From assembly GCA_016712885.1 (NCBI GenBank), contig JADJQF010000012.1, forward strand, positions 1 to 61,356: a stretch of 61,356 nucleotides of DNA, read 5' to 3'. Below are positions 21,156-30,013 of the stretch, one piece after another. The DNA is from Candidatus Flexicrinis proximus (lineage in GTDB: Bacteria; Chloroflexota; Anaerolineae; Aggregatilineales; Phototrophicaceae). The notes under the pieces were generated by a model, which saw nothing but the letters and a program-made list of their open reading frames with translations, was not told where the DNA came from and ran no database searches. The first letter of the stretch is position 1. Each line of letters opens with the position of its first letter. Position numbers and translations under genes: made by a program.

Positions 21156-21533
21156 TCAGGCTATGTCCTTGCGGAGTTCATGCCGTGCCGTAATCTGGAT
21201 TCCGCCTCGCCGCCGTTGGGTCAGCGACACTGCGCAGACCTTTGGCGTACATGCCGCGAACAGGTCTTCGCACAGCTTCACGGCCAGATCCTCGCAGAAG
21301 ATGTACTGGTCCCTGAACGTCTCCAGATACAGCTTCAGCGTTTTGGTCTCGATGGCCATGCCGTCCGCCTCGATCGAGATCGTGACTTCGTAGAAATCGG
21401 GTTGGTGTGTGATCGGGCATCCCGCCGTGAGCTGGTCGCCGTGATACTCAATCTGCTTGCACCGTGTCGGGATGCGGTCAAGCTGCGTAAAAGTCGTGAT
21501 CGGTTTTCCCAAGGCTGAGAATTCTGCGGACAT
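21156..21533 (-). CDS. queF: NADPH-dependent preQ0 reductase QueF
   Basis: QueF reduces 7-cyano-7-deazaguanine (preQ0) to preQ1 in queuosine tRNA modification. ATG at 21533 follows GAGGTGAG, giving 125 residues, the short unimodular form. Visible landmarks are the active-site Cys in LTAGCPITHQPDFYEV with the conserved QPDF, and the QueF signature IETKTLKLYLETFRDQYIFC, which carries the NADPH-contacting residues. The frame is intact. The other queuosine genes (queC, queD, queE, tgt) are not in this window. It is convergent with the aminotransferase gene and divergent from pepF. Confidence 0.93.
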   Translation of the reverse strand: MSAEFSALGKPITTFTQLDRIPTRCKQIEYHGDQLTAGCPITHQPDFYEVTISIEADGMAIETKTLKLYLETFRDQYIFCEDLAVKLCEDLFAACTPKVCAVSLTQRRRGGIQITARHELRKDIA

Positions 21534-21728
21534 ACTCACCTCGCTGCTGTAGTGCGCCTGATTATACCGTCTCAAGTCGTCTCGTCTTTCCCAGTGTTGC
21601 GATAAGTCCAATCGGCCTTGCGGCAGTAGCAGGGTTCACCGTTGCCTGTTAAAATAATTCAAATGGCTGAGGTTGTTTGAGAACATTCGGCCGCCATTCC
21701 AGTAAACTGCCGAGGAGCAGCAGATCTC

Positions 21729-23540
21729 ATGTCCAGTACCGCAGCAGCACTTCCCCAGCGCAGCGCGATCGCCACAGAACACACCTGGAACTCCGAAAGC
21801 GTCTTCGCCACCCACGCTGATTGGGATGCGGCAGCCGCCCTGGTCCTCGCTGAAATTCCGGCTGTGCAGGCATACAAAGACCGCTTATCCGAAGGCCCCT
21901 CCGTTTTAGCCGACTTCCTTGATGCGTCCGACAGGCTTGTTCGTAAGGCCGCCACTGTTCTCGTCTACGCCAGCATGTTCAGCGCGGTCGACACCGGTGA
22001 TCAGGACGCCACCGCGATGGCTGGCCGCGCCGGCACCATCAACGGGCAGGTCGGTGCCGCGCTCGCCTTTGCCAACCCCGAACTTCTCGCTATCGGTCAA
22101 CCTACGCTTGACACCTGGCTTGAGTCCGAGCCGCGCCTCGCCGTCTACCGTCATTTCATTCAAGACCTGTTCCGCCAGCAAACCCACGTCCGCTCCGCCG
22201 AAGTCGAAGAAGTCATGGGCCTGGTTTCCGACTCCTTCTACAGCACGTACGATGTGAAAAGTCGACTCGCCAATGCCGACCTCAGGTTCGCGCCTGCCAT
22301 TGCGTCCGACAGCACCGAGCATGAAGTCGCCCAGGGCACTGTCGATACCCTGCTCGATAGCACCGACCGTGATGTCCGCCGTTCCGGCTGGAATAGCTAT
22401 ATGGACGGCTATCTGGCCTTCAAGAACACTTTCTCCGCATCCTACACCCAATCGATCAAGCAGGACGTCTTTGCCGCCCGCGTGCGCGGCTATTCCACCT
22501 GCCTCGAAGCCTCGCTCTTTGCCAACAACGTTCCGCCGGCCGTCTTCAAGAACCTTATCGACACCTTCAAGCGCAACCTCCCCACCTGGCACAAATACTG
22601 GGCCGTCAAACGCCGCGCGATGCGTTACGACACCCTCCACACCTACGATGTTTGGGCGCCCATCGCCGCTGACAAACCGCACGTCCCCTATGCACAGGCC
22701 GTGGACTGGATTTGCGACGGCATGGCCCCGCTCGGTAAACCATACGTCGATGCCCTTCGTCGCGGCTGTCTTGAAGACCGCTGGGTCGATATCTATCCGA
22801 ATCAAGGCAAGCAACAGGGTGCTTTTTCCAGCGGGAGTTACGACACGTTCCCGTTCATCATGATGAGCTACGACAACACCCTCGGCGCGATGAGCACTCT
22901 TGCCCACGAGCTTGGCCACTCGATGCACAGCTACCTCACGCATCAGCACCAACCGGCGGTCTACTCCTACTATTCGATGTTCGTCGCTGAAGTCGCCTCC
23001 AACTTCAATCAGGCCATGACCCGTGCGCACCTCATGCGCGCCAACACAGACCGTAATTTCCAGATCGCGCTCATTCAGGAGGCGATGAGCAACTTCCACC
23101 GCTATTTCTTCATCATGCCAACCCTCGCCCGTTTTGAGCTCGAAATGCACACACGCGTCGAGCAGGGCAAGGGCGTCACCGCGCAGGACATGATCGCGCT
23201 TATGGCTGACCTGTACGCCGAGGGTTACGGCAGTGAAATGACCCTCGATCGCGAACGTGACGGTGTTACCTGGGCAACTTTCGATCACCTGTATGCCAAT
23301 TTCTACGTCTACCAGTACGCGACTGGAATCTCGGCGGCCCATGCCCTCAGCGAGAACATCCTCGCGGGTGACGGGCAGGCCGCTCTCCACTATGTTGAGT
23401 TCCTCAGCAAAGGCAGCTCGGTCTATCCCCTTGACGCGCTCCATCACGCCGGCGTCGACATGACCAGTCCCGAAGCCGTCGAGACCACTTTCGCCGTGCT
23501 CGCCCGCTACGTCGACCGCCTCGACGAGCTTACGCGTTGA
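21729..23540 (+). CDS. pepF: Oligoendopeptidase F, M3 family metallopeptidase, copy 1
   Basis: This is a cytoplasmic zinc endopeptidase that degrades oligopeptides. The 603-residue frame is intact and starts 3' of GAGGAG. The zinc site is TLAHELGHSMHSYLTH (HExxH) near residue 394, with the third ligand Glu in the downstream VAEVASNFNQAM segment. N-terminal PepF domain sequence includes WNSESVFATHADWD and AVQAYKDRLSEGPSVLADFL. It is followed after 164 bp by a second copy that is identical at about four of five residues by eye. It has no signal peptide. Confidence 0.93.
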   Translation: MSSTAAALPQRSAIATEHTWNSESVFATHADWDAAAALVLAEIPAVQAYKDRLSEGPSVLADFLDASDRLVRKAATVLVYASMFSAVDTGDQDATAMAGRAGTINGQVGAALAFANPELLAIGQPTLDTWLESEPRLAVYRHFIQDLFRQQTHVRSAEVEEVMGLVSDSFYSTYDVKSRLANADLRFAPAIASDSTEHEVAQGTVDTLLDSTDRDVRRSGWNSYMDGYLAFKNTFSASYTQSIKQDVFAARVRGYSTCLEASLFANNVPPAVFKNLIDTFKRNLPTWHKYWAVKRRAMRYDTLHTYDVWAPIAADKPHVPYAQAVDWICDGMAPLGKPYVDALRRGCLEDRWVDIYPNQGKQQGAFSSGSYDTFPFIMMSYDNTLGAMSTLAHELGHSMHSYLTHQHQPAVYSYYSMFVAEVASNFNQAMTRAHLMRANTDRNFQIALIQEAMSNFHRYFFIMPTLARFELEMHTRVEQGKGVTAQDMIALMADLYAEGYGSEMTLDRERDGVTWATFDHLYANFYVYQYATGISAAHALSENILAGDGQAALHYVEFLSKGSSVYPLDALHHAGVDMTSPEAVETTFAVLARYVDRLDELTR

Positions 23541-23560
23541 TCGCGACTCCGCCTCCCCGG

Positions 23561-23590
23561 TCCCCCTTACAATCGCGTTAGAAAGGGGGA
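23561..23590 (+). terminator. Hairpin after pepF copy 1
   Basis: TCCCCCTT (23561-23568) pairs with AAGGGGGA (23583-23590) around a 14 nt loop, 20 bp past the stop. The following sequence is not T-rich, so it may act as an mRNA end stabiliser rather than a terminator. Confidence 0.4.
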
Positions 23591-23704
23591 TCGCGGGGCG
23601 CGCATTACTCATTCCCTTGGACGCACCCATCCCAACCTGCCAGCGTGATTCAAATGGGGGGCGGCCGATAATTTCTCTCTTACTTCACCAAGAGGAGCAC
23701 ACAC

Positions 23705-25516
23705 ATGTCCAGCACCACAGCAGCTCTCCCCCCGCGCAAAGCCATCGCCAGAGAACACACCTGGAATTCCGAAAGTGTCTTCCCTACCCGCACGGATTGG
23801 GACGTAGCCGCCGGTGAAGTCCTGGCCGAAATCCCCGCCGTGCAGGCGTACAAAGGCCGCCTGTCCGAAAGCCCCTCCGTCCTCGCCGACTACCTCGCCG
23901 CCTCCGATAAACTCACCCGCAAGGCAGGCAAAGTCTATGTCTATGCCAGTATGTTCAGCGCCGTCGATACCGGGGATCAGGAAGCCACCGCCATGGCCGG
24001 CCGCGCCGGCACCATTTATGGCCAGGTCGGCGCCGCGCTCGCCTTCGCCAACCCCGAACTCCTGGCAATTGGCCGCGACACCTTAACCGCGTGGATGTCT
24101 GCCGAGCCGCGTATCGCCCTCTATGCCCAGTTTGTCGATAACCTGTTCCGCTTGCAGACCCACGTCCGCTCCGCGGAAGTCGAAGAGGTCATGGGCATGG
24201 TCTCCGATCCCTTCAACAGCACCTCCAACGTCTACGGCCGCCTCGCCAACGCCGATCTCAAGTTCGCCCCGGCCAAGTCCGCCAGCGGCGCCGAGTTCGA
24301 GGTCGCGCAGGGCAGCATCAACACCCTTCTCGACAGCACCGACCGTGACGTTCGCCGCTCTGGCTGGAACAGCTATATGGACGGGTACCTCGCCTTCAAG
24401 AATACCTTTTCGGCCTCTTACTCGCAGTCGCTTAAGCAGGATGTGTTCCGGGCGCGTGTGCGCGGCTATTCGACCAGTGTCGAGGCCTCGCTGTTCGCCA
24501 ACAACATCCCGCCGGCCGTATTCCAAAACCTCATCGACACCTTCAAGCGCAATATCCCCACCTGGCACAAGTACTGGGCAGTCAAACGCCGGGCCATGCG
24601 TTACGACACCATTCATACCTACGACGTCTGGGCGCCGATCACCCAAAACGAACCTCGCGTCCCGTACACGCAGGCCGTCGATTGGATTTGCGACGGCATG
24701 GCTCCCCTCGGCAAACCGTATGTCGATGCCCTCCGCCGCGGCTGCCTCGAAGACCGCTGGGTCGATATCTATCCGAATCAGGGCAAGCGTCAGGGCGCGT
24801 TTTCCAGCGGCGTCCATGACACCTTCCCGTTCATCATGATGAGCTATGACGACAACCTCGGCGCGATGAGCACCCTCGCCCACGAACTCGGCCACTCGAT
24901 GCACAGCTACCTCTCGCGTAAGACTCAGCCTGCCGCCTATTCCGGTTACTCGCTGTTCGTCGCCGAGGTCGCCTCGAACTTCAACCAGGCCATGACCCGC
25001 GCCCGCCTCATGCAGACCAACTCCGACCCCAATTTCCAGATCGCTCTGATTCAGGAAGCGATGGGTAACTTCCACCGCTATTTCTTCATCATGCCCATGC
25101 TTGCCCGTTTCGAGCTGGAGATGCACACCCGCGCCGAACAGGGCAAGGGCATCACGCCGCAGGATATGAACAGCCTGATGGCCGACCTGTACGCCGAAGG
25201 TTACGGTTCCGAGATGACGCTCGACCGCGACCGTGACGGCATCACCTGGGCGACCTTCAGCCATCTCTACGCCAACTTCTACGTCTATCAGTATGCGACC
25301 GGTATCTCCGCCGCCCACGCGCTCAGCGAAAACATTCTCGCCGGTGACGAGCAGGCCGCAGTCCGTTACGTCGAGTTCCTGAGCAAAGGCAGTTCGGTCT
25401 ACCCGCTCGACGCACTAGCTCACGCCGGCGTCGACATGACCAGCCCCGAAGCCGTCGAAACCACCTTTGCCGTCCTCGCCCGCTACGTCGACAGGTTAGA
25501 CGAATTAACACGGTAA
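23705..25516 (+). CDS. pepF: Oligoendopeptidase F, M3 family metallopeptidase, copy 2
   Basis: This is a tandem paralogue of the preceding gene with the same length (603 residues) and an intact frame, starting after AGAGGAG. The zinc motif is TLAHELGHSMHSYLSR. Differences from copy 1 concentrate in the N-terminal 130 residues and a few surface positions; the core and C-terminus (VEFLSKGSSVYPLDAL, VLARYVDRLDELTR) are almost unchanged. Each copy has its own ribosome binding site. Its last 34 bp overlap the 3' end of the convergent LysM-like gene. A remnant of the same C-terminus recurs at 28075. Confidence 0.93.
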   Translation: MSSTTAALPPRKAIAREHTWNSESVFPTRTDWDVAAGEVLAEIPAVQAYKGRLSESPSVLADYLAASDKLTRKAGKVYVYASMFSAVDTGDQEATAMAGRAGTIYGQVGAALAFANPELLAIGRDTLTAWMSAEPRIALYAQFVDNLFRLQTHVRSAEVEEVMGMVSDPFNSTSNVYGRLANADLKFAPAKSASGAEFEVAQGSINTLLDSTDRDVRRSGWNSYMDGYLAFKNTFSASYSQSLKQDVFRARVRGYSTSVEASLFANNIPPAVFQNLIDTFKRNIPTWHKYWAVKRRAMRYDTIHTYDVWAPITQNEPRVPYTQAVDWICDGMAPLGKPYVDALRRGCLEDRWVDIYPNQGKRQGAFSSGVHDTFPFIMMSYDDNLGAMSTLAHELGHSMHSYLSRKTQPAAYSGYSLFVAEVASNFNQAMTRARLMQTNSDPNFQIALIQEAMGNFHRYFFIMPMLARFELEMHTRAEQGKGITPQDMNSLMADLYAEGYGSEMTLDRDRDGITWATFSHLYANFYVYQYATGISAAHALSENILAGDEQAAVRYVEFLSKGSSVYPLDALAHAGVDMTSPEAVETTFAVLARYVDRLDELTR

Positions 25517-27945
25517 CCGTCGCTGCCGCTCGAATGTCTTTTTCGGCGGCGCATCCGATTTAGGCCCAGCACCACTATCGCGGCGCATGCAACAACGCCG
25601 ACGGCGGCAAGCTTTACCTCGCGCCACGTCGGCCAGAACGGAATGACGAGCTCCTGGCGCGACCAGATGCTGTTCATTGCATCTAGGCCGTTGGCCTGTG
25701 CGACGATCCAATACGGAATATCGTACTGTGCAGCAATGGACGCGAGCGTCTCACCAGCCTCGACACGATGCAGCTGCTTTCCAGCGTGCACTTCGGGACG
25801 TGTTATGTAGCATTCCCGCGTCGGGCGCGGGATGGCGCGCGAATTGAGCGTCAGAAGCGCGAGAACTTCGGGCACTTCGTTTATCGCATCAATCTCGTTC
25901 TGCGAGACGCCGTAACACCACGCTGTGAATGCGCGGCTCTCTAGAAGCGTCGCGTAGTAGTCGATGATGGAATACGGCCTTCCGTCATACCAGACCACAA
26001 CGCCTGGTTGCCCAAGGTCGTAGCAATCCGTGCCGTCAGGGTCGATCACGGGCGCATCCTCTGGACGGTAATCGACGCGCATGTCTACCGGCCGGTCGTA
26101 ACACACGGTATTGATCGGGACGCCAAGTTCGTCATAACACGGGGGCCGATCCGTCGGAATAATCCATCCGAGATACAATCCGTTGCCTTTGTTGACGTTT
26201 GCTTCTCGGATGCGGTTCTCGCAGACGTTGTAGTAATACGAGACATATCCGAGCGGCTGTGTTCCGTAGTAAATAAGGTGTTCGCCTATCCGTGGCTCGG
26301 GCAGTGGACTGCCCTCGTCATCCTCATAGATCAGCGGCAACCCGGTCATTTCGTCGTAGCATGGGCGCGTGTTCGGAATAAATGTGGCGTACCCCGGTGG
26401 ACGCGCGTCGATCAGCACGGGATTGACCTTAAGTATTTCGTGTACGCACACGTTGTATTGCCGCGAGACTGTATATACCGAATCGGACGGCGCAAAGATA
26501 TGCAGCTGCATATAAACATACTCGGCCTCTAGCGCCCATGCCGGATCGGCGAAGCCGTGCCGTTCACCGGGACCTGTCGACCCACCTTTCGGCGGATAAT
26601 ACAGTCGCCGTCCCTGCTGGTCATAGCACGGTGGGGTATCGTGTCGGATCTTCAGCGTCTGGCGGTCATGCCGGATCAACTGATCCTGTTCCCCCCGCCC
26701 AGACCAGATAAATGCCTCGTAGCAGATATTGAGTTCGCGCTCGATGTCGTATATTGTCTGCGCCGCCCCAGGGTCATGTTCCCGGAAACAGGATTCTGCC
26801 TGAGTTGGGACGACGGCCCATACTCCGTCCCCGCTAGACGAATAGGTCCTCGGCAAAGTGTAACCATTCGAGCCTTGCGGCACAAAATGCGGATTGAACG
26901 GCTCAAGAACTTCTGGGCAAATATCGACAGCAACCGCGAGTTCGCTCATAGTAGTCGGCGTGTTTTGCCACGTCGTCCCAATTCGCCTCGCTTCGAGTCC
27001 ATCTGGGCATGGCCGAGCAGAAGGGATGAACAGCTCGATTTCACCGCGTACTGTTGGCAGGTCGGGGAAGTTGTTTATTAGCAGCAGATCGATCTCGCAA
27101 ACGCCCAGCGCTCTAGCAATTTCCGGGAGCGAATCGCGGTGTGTCGCGCGGTACACAGGCAAATCAGTGTACTGCGGCACATCCAGGCGAGCGCCGCTTT
27201 CGTCGAAATACGCCAGACGCTGGCCCTCCTCGTTATAGCACGGCGGTGCACCAACCGGCAGATTCAGTGGAAACAGATCGCTGCCAACCGTGCCCTGCGT
27301 GTAAATACTCCAGAGATAGCCTCGGAATTCTTCTGGGCAAATGTTGAACTCTTCGATCATGTAGATCGGCGTAAACTGTGACCGCTTGATCTCGACCGTT
27401 CGCACCGGCGGTGTCTCAGCAGAGGCTGAGTTGTCACACGGCTGCGCGTCGTGCGGGACAAACACGTCCACTGAAGGCCAGCGAAGTTGCAGGTACAAAT
27501 CTCCATAGATGAGCATGCCGTAGTTTTCGGCGGTCAAGTCTTCTATACAGACGTCATAACGTTGCGCGATCTCCTCAATCGACTTTCCGTATGTGTATTC
27601 CACGTCTCCGGTGTAATACGGCTCGGTCAACCATTCCCCGTTCTCGAAATACTTTATCCGGGGCATCGAACTACCTTGATCACGCAGGTAACAGGGCTCG
27701 TCCTTCGGCAGCCGAACGCGCGCGCCATAGGGGATGTTGTCGATTTCAAGGTCAGGATTAAGGAAGACAAACCGCTCGAAACAGACGTTCCAGACCCACA
27801 GCATATGCCCCAGACTTTTTAAGTTCTCGTCCTCGTAATACACGAGATACGACTCGACCGATGGCGGGCCATCCTGGGCATGGCCGATCTGCACCACAAT
27901 AATCAGGCAAAGTAAGCCAAGAGCGATTTTGAGACTACGCATCAT
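25483..27945 (-). CDS. Secreted, membrane-anchored protein of repeated cysteine-paired LysM-like modules
   Basis: The protein of about 820 residues has a signal peptide (SLKIALGLLCLIIVVQIGHA) and a C-terminal membrane helix (LAAVGVVACAAIVVLGLN) followed by a basic tail. The last extracellular module is a standard LysM (LHRVEAGETLASIAAQYDIP, then VAQANGL). Before it I see about eight related modules. Each has a Cys after the helix (WNVC, YDVC, FNIC, LGVC, VDIC, LNIC, YNVC, YNVC) and a second Cys just after the final strand (EPCY, QPCD, PPCYNEEG, RPCP, ESCF, PPCYDQQG, RPCYDEMTG, PPCYDELG). This pattern suggests one disulfide per module. LysM binds peptidoglycan or chitin-like glycans; here that is inferred. 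The start is one of GTG 27948, ATG 27945 or ATG 27942. It is convergent with pepF copy 2 and overlaps it. Confidence 0.7.
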   Translation of the reverse strand: MMRSLKIALGLLCLIIVVQIGHAQDGPPSVESYLVYYEDENLKSLGHMLWVWNVCFERFVFLNPDLEIDNIPYGARVRLPKDEPCYLRDQGSSMPRIKYFENGEWLTEPYYTGDVEYTYGKSIEEIAQRYDVCIEDLTAENYGMLIYGDLYLQLRWPSVDVFVPHDAQPCDNSASAETPPVRTVEIKRSQFTPIYMIEEFNICPEEFRGYLWSIYTQGTVGSDLFPLNLPVGAPPCYNEEGQRLAYFDESGARLDVPQYTDLPVYRATHRDSLPEIARALGVCEIDLLLINNFPDLPTVRGEIELFIPSARPCPDGLEARRIGTTWQNTPTTMSELAVAVDICPEVLEPFNPHFVPQGSNGYTLPRTYSSSGDGVWAVVPTQAESCFREHDPGAAQTIYDIERELNICYEAFIWSGRGEQDQLIRHDRQTLKIRHDTPPCYDQQGRRLYYPPKGGSTGPGERHGFADPAWALEAEYVYMQLHIFAPSDSVYTVSRQYNVCVHEILKVNPVLIDARPPGYATFIPNTRPCYDEMTGLPLIYEDDEGSPLPEPRIGEHLIYYGTQPLGYVSYYYNVCENRIREANVNKGNGLYLGWIIPTDRPPCYDELGVPINTVCYDRPVDMRVDYRPEDAPVIDPDGTDCYDLGQPGVVVWYDGRPYSIIDYYATLLESRAFTAWCYGVSQNEIDAINEVPEVLALLTLNSRAIPRPTRECYITRPEVHAGKQLHRVEAGETLASIAAQYDIPYWIVAQANGLDAMNSIWSRQELVIPFWPTWREVKLAAVGVVACAAIVVLGLNRMRRRKRHSSGSDGYRVNSSNLST

Positions 27946-28074
27946 CACAATCCTGCACGAGTCTATTGAGTATGCAGAGCGTAGCGCGCCTTGGCCCGGC
28001 TTTCAGGAGTGCGTGCGGCAGACGTTGACCAGCCGTAGAACTATCGGCTGCCATCCGACAGTTGTGTTACCCCG

Positions 28075-28126
28075 CGTCCTCGCCCGCTACGTCGACCGTC
28101 TCGAAGAGTTAACCCGACCCGTATAA
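28075..28126 (+). pseudogene. 3' remnant of a third pepF copy
   Basis: The plus strand encodes VLARYVDRLEELTRPV and a stop at 28124-28126, matching the VLARYVDRLDELTR C-terminus of both pepF genes. The first 22 bases are identical to 25471-25492 in pepF copy 2. Upstream sequence is not PepF-like, so only the tail survives. The two tails flank the LysM-like gene as direct repeats. Confidence 0.8.
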
Positions 28127-28154
28127 GTGGTTGTATCCATGTGTATCTGAATGC

Positions 28155-28184
28155 CACGAAGCACCCCAAGAGGGGTGCTTCGTG
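28155..28184. terminator. Perfect 13 bp hairpin between convergent units
   Basis: Arms at 28155-28167 and 28172-28184 are exact reverse complements around AAGA. The hairpin lies between the pepF remnant and the 3' end of the minus-strand membrane gene. There is no strong T tract on either strand. Confidence 0.55.
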
Positions 28185-28189
28185 TAGAA

Positions 28190-28240
28190 GGGATCAAAGG
28201 GTGCCAACCCTTTGCGGGGGTGTGGGGGCGGCGCCCCCAT
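28190..28240 (+). repeat. Dispersed two-hairpin element, copy C
   Basis: Stem 1 is CAAAGGGT (28195-28202) / ACCCTTTG (28207-28214) with loop GCCA. Stem 2 is TGGGGGC (28223-28229) / GCCCCCA (28233-28239) with loop GGC. The element overlaps the end of the minus-strand membrane gene and supplies its stop codon and last residues (GGAAPTPPQRVGTL). Confidence 0.8.
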
Positions 28241-29339
28241 CCTTCCCCCAGTTCGAGCGCACGACCGTCACCACGGTCACGCCGATGAACAGCAGCACCG
28301 CGGTCACATTCAACAATCCGCTCGTCCGCTGCGCCGTCACATCCAGCGCCAGATGCCCATACATCCGGTAGATCAGCGTTACATGCAGCAGCGCCAGATG
28401 CCCGTAAAAGACCGGCGTGAAGTCGAGCTTCAGGCCGGTTAGCGCCGGCAGGACAATCGGCGCATGGCCAAAAATCATCGAAAACACGAAACCCAGCAGC
28501 ATCGCGTGCAGCATCGCCGCATAGTGCGGCCCCGCGTACAGCGCGCCCCGCCACAGCCCGATCCCTCCGCCTACCCCCAGCCACACATACCCGAGCAGCA
28601 GGCACGCCGCGATATACCGCGGCAGGCCAGTCTGCCGGATCGTCCGCCGGGCGACGTCATAGCGCAGCAGCCACGCCGCCATCAGGATCGCCCCGCTGCC
28701 CAGAAGCCGTATCCCTGTATTCAAATCAAAGACTGTCAGCACAACCCCGGCCAGGTACACGCCAGCCGCCAGTATCAGCAGCCGTTCGCTCAGTTGGCTT
28801 AGCCGCCGCACGCGCGAGAGTTCGAGCCGCTCCCCACAATCGTCAGGATCAGGAACGCCGTCCACAGGTGCACGACCTGAAACACCGGCTTTCCCCCATC
28901 CACAGCAGGTTGCCCGCCAGCCAGCACCCCGCCCCCAGCCCCATTATCACCACATCGCGCGAAGGGTGCAGGCGCAGCATCACGCCGAACAGCAGCACCA
29001 GCCCCCGCGCTCCCCGCGCTCAACAGCGCTTTTCCCGTCGCCCCCGTCCTTTGACGCCAGCAGCGCAATTGCCCCGCACGCCGTAATCAGCGGCACCAGC
29101 ACGCTCCACCGGTAGCGTGACGCCAGCGCCGTCGACCGTTCCAGACAGATCAGCGTCCCCAGGAATCCGGAAATCATCAGCGGGCCGTGGACCAGCATCC
29201 AGTCTGTGCTCAGCGCATCCATTTGCCAGCCCAGCCGCGCCAGTCCCGAACCCAGCCCGCCCAGCAGCGCCGCAACGACCGTCGCCAGCATCAAAACGCG
29301 CGGGACTGTCCGCATCGCAGCGTTCATCTGGCCCGTCAT
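28194..29339 (-). CDS. Polytopic membrane protein, NnrS-like in appearance, frameshifted
   Basis: A protein of about 380 residues with roughly ten membrane helices begins MTGQMNAAMRTVPRVLMLAT at 29339. Recognisable parts are WMLVHGPLMISGFLGTLICL, LVLLFGVMLRLHPSRDVVIM, VHLWTAFLILTIVG and HAMLLGFVFSMIFGHAPIVL. Several membrane His residues (HGPLM, HLW, HAM, GHAP, YGHLA) could bind heme or metal, as in NnrS and heme-copper-related families. Shifts occur near 29015, 28900 and 28830. The start overlaps the cupin stop (ATGA). The C-terminal tail is encoded inside the repeat element at 28190-28240. Family assignment is tentative. Confidence 0.65.
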
Positions 29340-29662
29340 TCCCCGCCGAACATCGTCAGCAGCATCACCAGCGGCGTTTTCGCCACCACGCTGTGCTTCA
29401 GCTTTGGCGTCATATACAGCCAGCTTCCGGCCTGCAGTTCATGCCGGTCCCCGCCGGCCGTGACGCTCGCCTCGCCGGAAATGATCTGGATGATCGCGGC
29501 ATAGGCCGACGTGTGTTCAGAAAGTTCCTGACCGCGGTCAAACCCGAACACGATTGCGCGCAGATGTTCGTCCTTGTGGAACGTCCGGCTCACGATACTG
29601 TCCGGCGGTATTGACTCGATCAGTGCTTTGGTGTCCGCCACCAGTTGGTATAAGGCGTCCAT
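29336..29662 (-). CDS. Small cupin-domain protein
   Basis: The 108-residue single-domain cupin has RAIVFGFDRGQELSEHTSAY as motif 1 and QIISGEASVTAGGDRHELQA leading into LYMTPKLKHSVVAKTP as motif 2. Metal-binding His/Glu positions are partly kept (ELSEH, KHS). Such small cupins bind a metal or small ligand; the ligand here is unknown. It is cotranscribed with a DUF2249 gene upstream and overlaps the membrane gene downstream by 4 bases. That arrangement suggests a role in a redox or nitric oxide response. Confidence 0.85.
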   Translation of the reverse strand: MDALYQLVADTKALIESIPPDSIVSRTFHKDEHLRAIVFGFDRGQELSEHTSAYAAIIQIISGEASVTAGGDRHELQAGSWLYMTPKLKHSVVAKTPLVMLLTMFGGE

Positions 29663-29692
29663 GGCTCTAGTTTCCGTTCCCCGTGTGCACTA

Positions 29693-29899
29693 TCAGCACG
29701 CGCCACACCTCTGGTCCTCTTCAAGGTACGTCCATGTGAACTTGTCCGCGCGCTCATGCAGGAATTGGTAATACAGCGGAGTCGGTGCATGGTCGTTGAC
29801 CAGTTCGAAGCCCTGACCTTCCGGCAGATTGTCGAAAACGTCGAAAATGATCTCGTGGCGGTGGCGTGGTGCAATGGTACGGACATCGAGTTGTTGCAT
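29693..29899 (-). CDS. DUF2249-domain protein
   Basis: The 68-residue protein starts MQQLDVRTIAPRHRHEIIF after a good AAGGAG site and continues VFDNLPEGQGFELVNDHAPT, PLYYQFLHERADKFTWTYLE. It ends in a CxxC motif (QRCGAC). LDVR...IPP..RH..IF and the L..G..F.LVNDH.P.PL core are typical of DUF2249, a TusA-like fold often found beside nitrite/nitric oxide and hemerythrin-like genes. The terminal CxxC is an addition I would not expect in every member. Function is not established. Confidence 0.8.
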   Translation of the reverse strand: MQQLDVRTIAPRHRHEIIFDVFDNLPEGQGFELVNDHAPTPLYYQFLHERADKFTWTYLEEDQRCGAC

Positions 29900-30013
29900 G
29901 ACCTTCTCCTTAGCTAAACTTGCGAAGACTAAACCTGTGAACGTGGGGCGGCAGCATAGCCGCCTAGGGGGTTTACACGCGGCCACAGCACGATGACGAA
30001 GCATACTACCCCG

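Noticed and set aside
29900..30013. FNR/CRP-type binding site upstream of the DUF2249 gene
   Set aside because: I looked for TTGAT-N4-ATCAA-like palindromes in this gap and upstream of 30796 and found none of acceptable quality.
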